From NCBI GenBank assembly GCA_027307045.1, contig DAHUXR010000007.1, forward strand, positions 1 through 64,000: 64,000 bases of DNA. The letters are read 5' to 3'. The notes under the pieces were generated by a model. The model was given only the letters and a program-made list of their open reading frames with translations. It had not been told where the DNA came from and searched no databases. Source of the stretch: Acidobacteriaceae bacterium. GTDB lineage: Bacteria; Acidobacteriota; Terriglobia; Terriglobales; Acidobacteriaceae. Position numbers and translations under genes: made by a program. Below are positions 63,091-64,000 of the stretch, piece by piece (within the stretch, counting starts at the first letter, position 1; every line of letters begins with the position of its first letter).

Positions 63091-64000
63091 GGTTTTGTGT
63101 TGAAACCTCAATCGCTGCTGCGGCAGTATCATGCACAGGCGTTTCCACGCCGCACGCTCTGCCCAGCCGTGACACTGCGCCGCTGAGGTCATCAATTTCC
63201 GTAGGCCGTCCAGCTTCAAGGTCGATCAGCAGGCTCGGTTTCATGGCATCCGGCAGACCGTCGATGATCTTCATTGTGCGATCCGCTTCGTCGTCCGCTA
63301 ATGCAACTTTCCTTGCGCGGGCAACGCTAATGACTTCACGCACAGCGCGCTCGATCAGCAAATGACCGAGCTTGGTTGCGCGAAGCGGCCCAATGGCGGT
63401 GCGTGACAATCCGCACGCCGCAGCCATGGATGCGATGAAAGCAAATTTTCTCCACAGGTCGGCTGTGATGTCAGCAGAAACACTTGCGTCCACGCCGGCG
63501 TCTCGAAGAGTTTGCGCGATGGCAGCGATGCGCTGCTTGCGCTCGGGCCGTGATTGTTGCAACTCTCCGAGCACCACGCGTTGAAAAGAGCTGAGTCGTT
63601 CAAAGACACCCGGCGCGGTGCGCACAACACTGATCGCCGTGAGTCCGCCAACCAACTGCGCCTGTGGTACTCCGTTGGCAATAAGTTGGTCCACCACTTC
63701 AACGCCATTGAGCAGCGGCACAATCAATGCTCCTTGTCCGGCCAGAAAGGCCGCAGCGGGTGCAATCTGGGCGAGCGAATAGTTCTTCACGGCCACCAGT
63801 GCGCAGTCCACGGCGCTGAAATCTTTTACGTTGTCGCTTGCCTGGACGGGAACGATGAAAGATCCTTCGGGAGTTTGGACTCCCAGCCCGCGTTCCCGCA
63901 GCGCAGCCAGGTTGGACGTTCGCGCGAGAACGCAAACTTCGTGACCATTTTTAGCCAGCAGGCCACCGTAATATCCGCCCACGCCGCCCGCTCCCAGAAT
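63071..64000 (-). CDS. panE: 2-dehydropantoate 2-reductase, N-terminus beyond the window
   Basis: The minus-strand frame runs from the window end to TGA at 63071-63073; 310 residues are visible. The first visible residues ILGAGGVGGYYGGLLA are the Rossmann dinucleotide loop, so only a few N-terminal residues are missing. Family features follow: VCVLARTSNLAAL, CALVAVKNYSLAQIAP, VPLLNGVEVVDQLIANG, the catalytic-lysine region DLWRKFAFIASMAAACGL and the C-terminal SLLIDLEAGRPTEIDDLSG. It reduces ketopantoate with NADPH in pantothenate/CoA synthesis, or a related substrate, as this family is broad. The last few codons lie inside a dispersed repeat. Confidence 0.88.
   Translation of the reverse strand: MLGAGGVGGYYGGLLAKNGHEVCVLARTSNLAALRERGLGVQTPEGSFIVPVQASDNVKDFSAVDCALVAVKNYSLAQIAPAAAFLAGQGALIVPLLNGVEVVDQLIANGVPQAQLVGGLTAISVVRTAPGVFERLSSFQRVVLGELQQSRPERKQRIAAIAQTLRDAGVDASVSADITADLWRKFAFIASMAAACGLSRTAIGPLRATKLGHLLIERAVREVISVARARKVALADDEADRTMKIIDGLPDAMKPSLLIDLEAGRPTEIDDLSGAVSRLGRACGVETPVHDTAAAAIEVSTQNLTVDQR

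Overview
The window looks like chromosome of a soil-type Acidobacteriota (Terriglobia/Koribacter-like). That is inferred from the protein mix: Asp-box beta-propeller proteins, a Trp-Gly-repeat subtilase, tiny Lys/Arg-rich proteins, DUF6526, a TreS-maltokinase fusion, and many secreted hydrolases and c-type cytochromes. No marker gene such as 16S rRNA is present, so the assignment is moderate. Gene density is ordinary. I see no CRISPR array, insertion sequence or prophage.

Left part (1-16 kb): the tail of a NucS-like nuclease, a frameshifted C2H2 zinc-finger gene, an ACMSD-type amidohydrolase, an APC permease, a secreted aspartic protease, two tiny basic proteins, a VOC/glyoxalase pseudogene broken by two frameshifts, a stand-alone recombinase-domain protein, a PfkB sugar kinase, an orphan type II thioesterase plus Sfp-type phosphopantetheinyl transferase, a treS-mak/malQ operon, and two paralogous AraC-type DNA-binding proteins.

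Central part (16-33 kb): a long run of plus-strand genes for extracytoplasmic redox chemistry, and the most interesting region. It starts with a CotA-like multicopper oxidase, a SCO-like protein, a Cys-rich secreted unknown, an orphan Tat-exported solute-binding protein and a redoxin. After an intergenic region with an FNR/CRP-type palindrome come a haem-binding outer-membrane-like protein and a cupredoxin. Then follows a tight operon: a GltD/NfnB-like flavin-FeS oxidoreductase, Rieske protein, split b6-type cytochrome b (N and C halves), a membrane-anchored octahaem cytochrome c, a haem c lipoprotein and a secreted unknown. I read it as a quinol-cytochrome c oxidoreductase of unusual composition coupled to a soluble dehydrogenase module and to periplasmic or outer-membrane electron carriers.

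Right part (33-64 kb): a SYLF/DUF1684/threonine synthase operon, a large alpha/beta hydrolase and a GNAT enzyme, two paralogous Asp-box propeller proteins flanking an HD-GYP protein and a subtilase with an exact six-residue Trp period, enolase, DUF3467, a GT39-like glycosyltransferase, a small zinc-ribbon-like protein, a GH43-like propeller, a branched-chain-type solute-binding protein, tRNA-Arg(CCT), overlapping xerC and xerD, small unknown proteins, an M28 peptidase and a truncated ketopantoate reductase gene. Three copies of a 30-bp element made of 10-bp units lie in the gaps of the two end regions.
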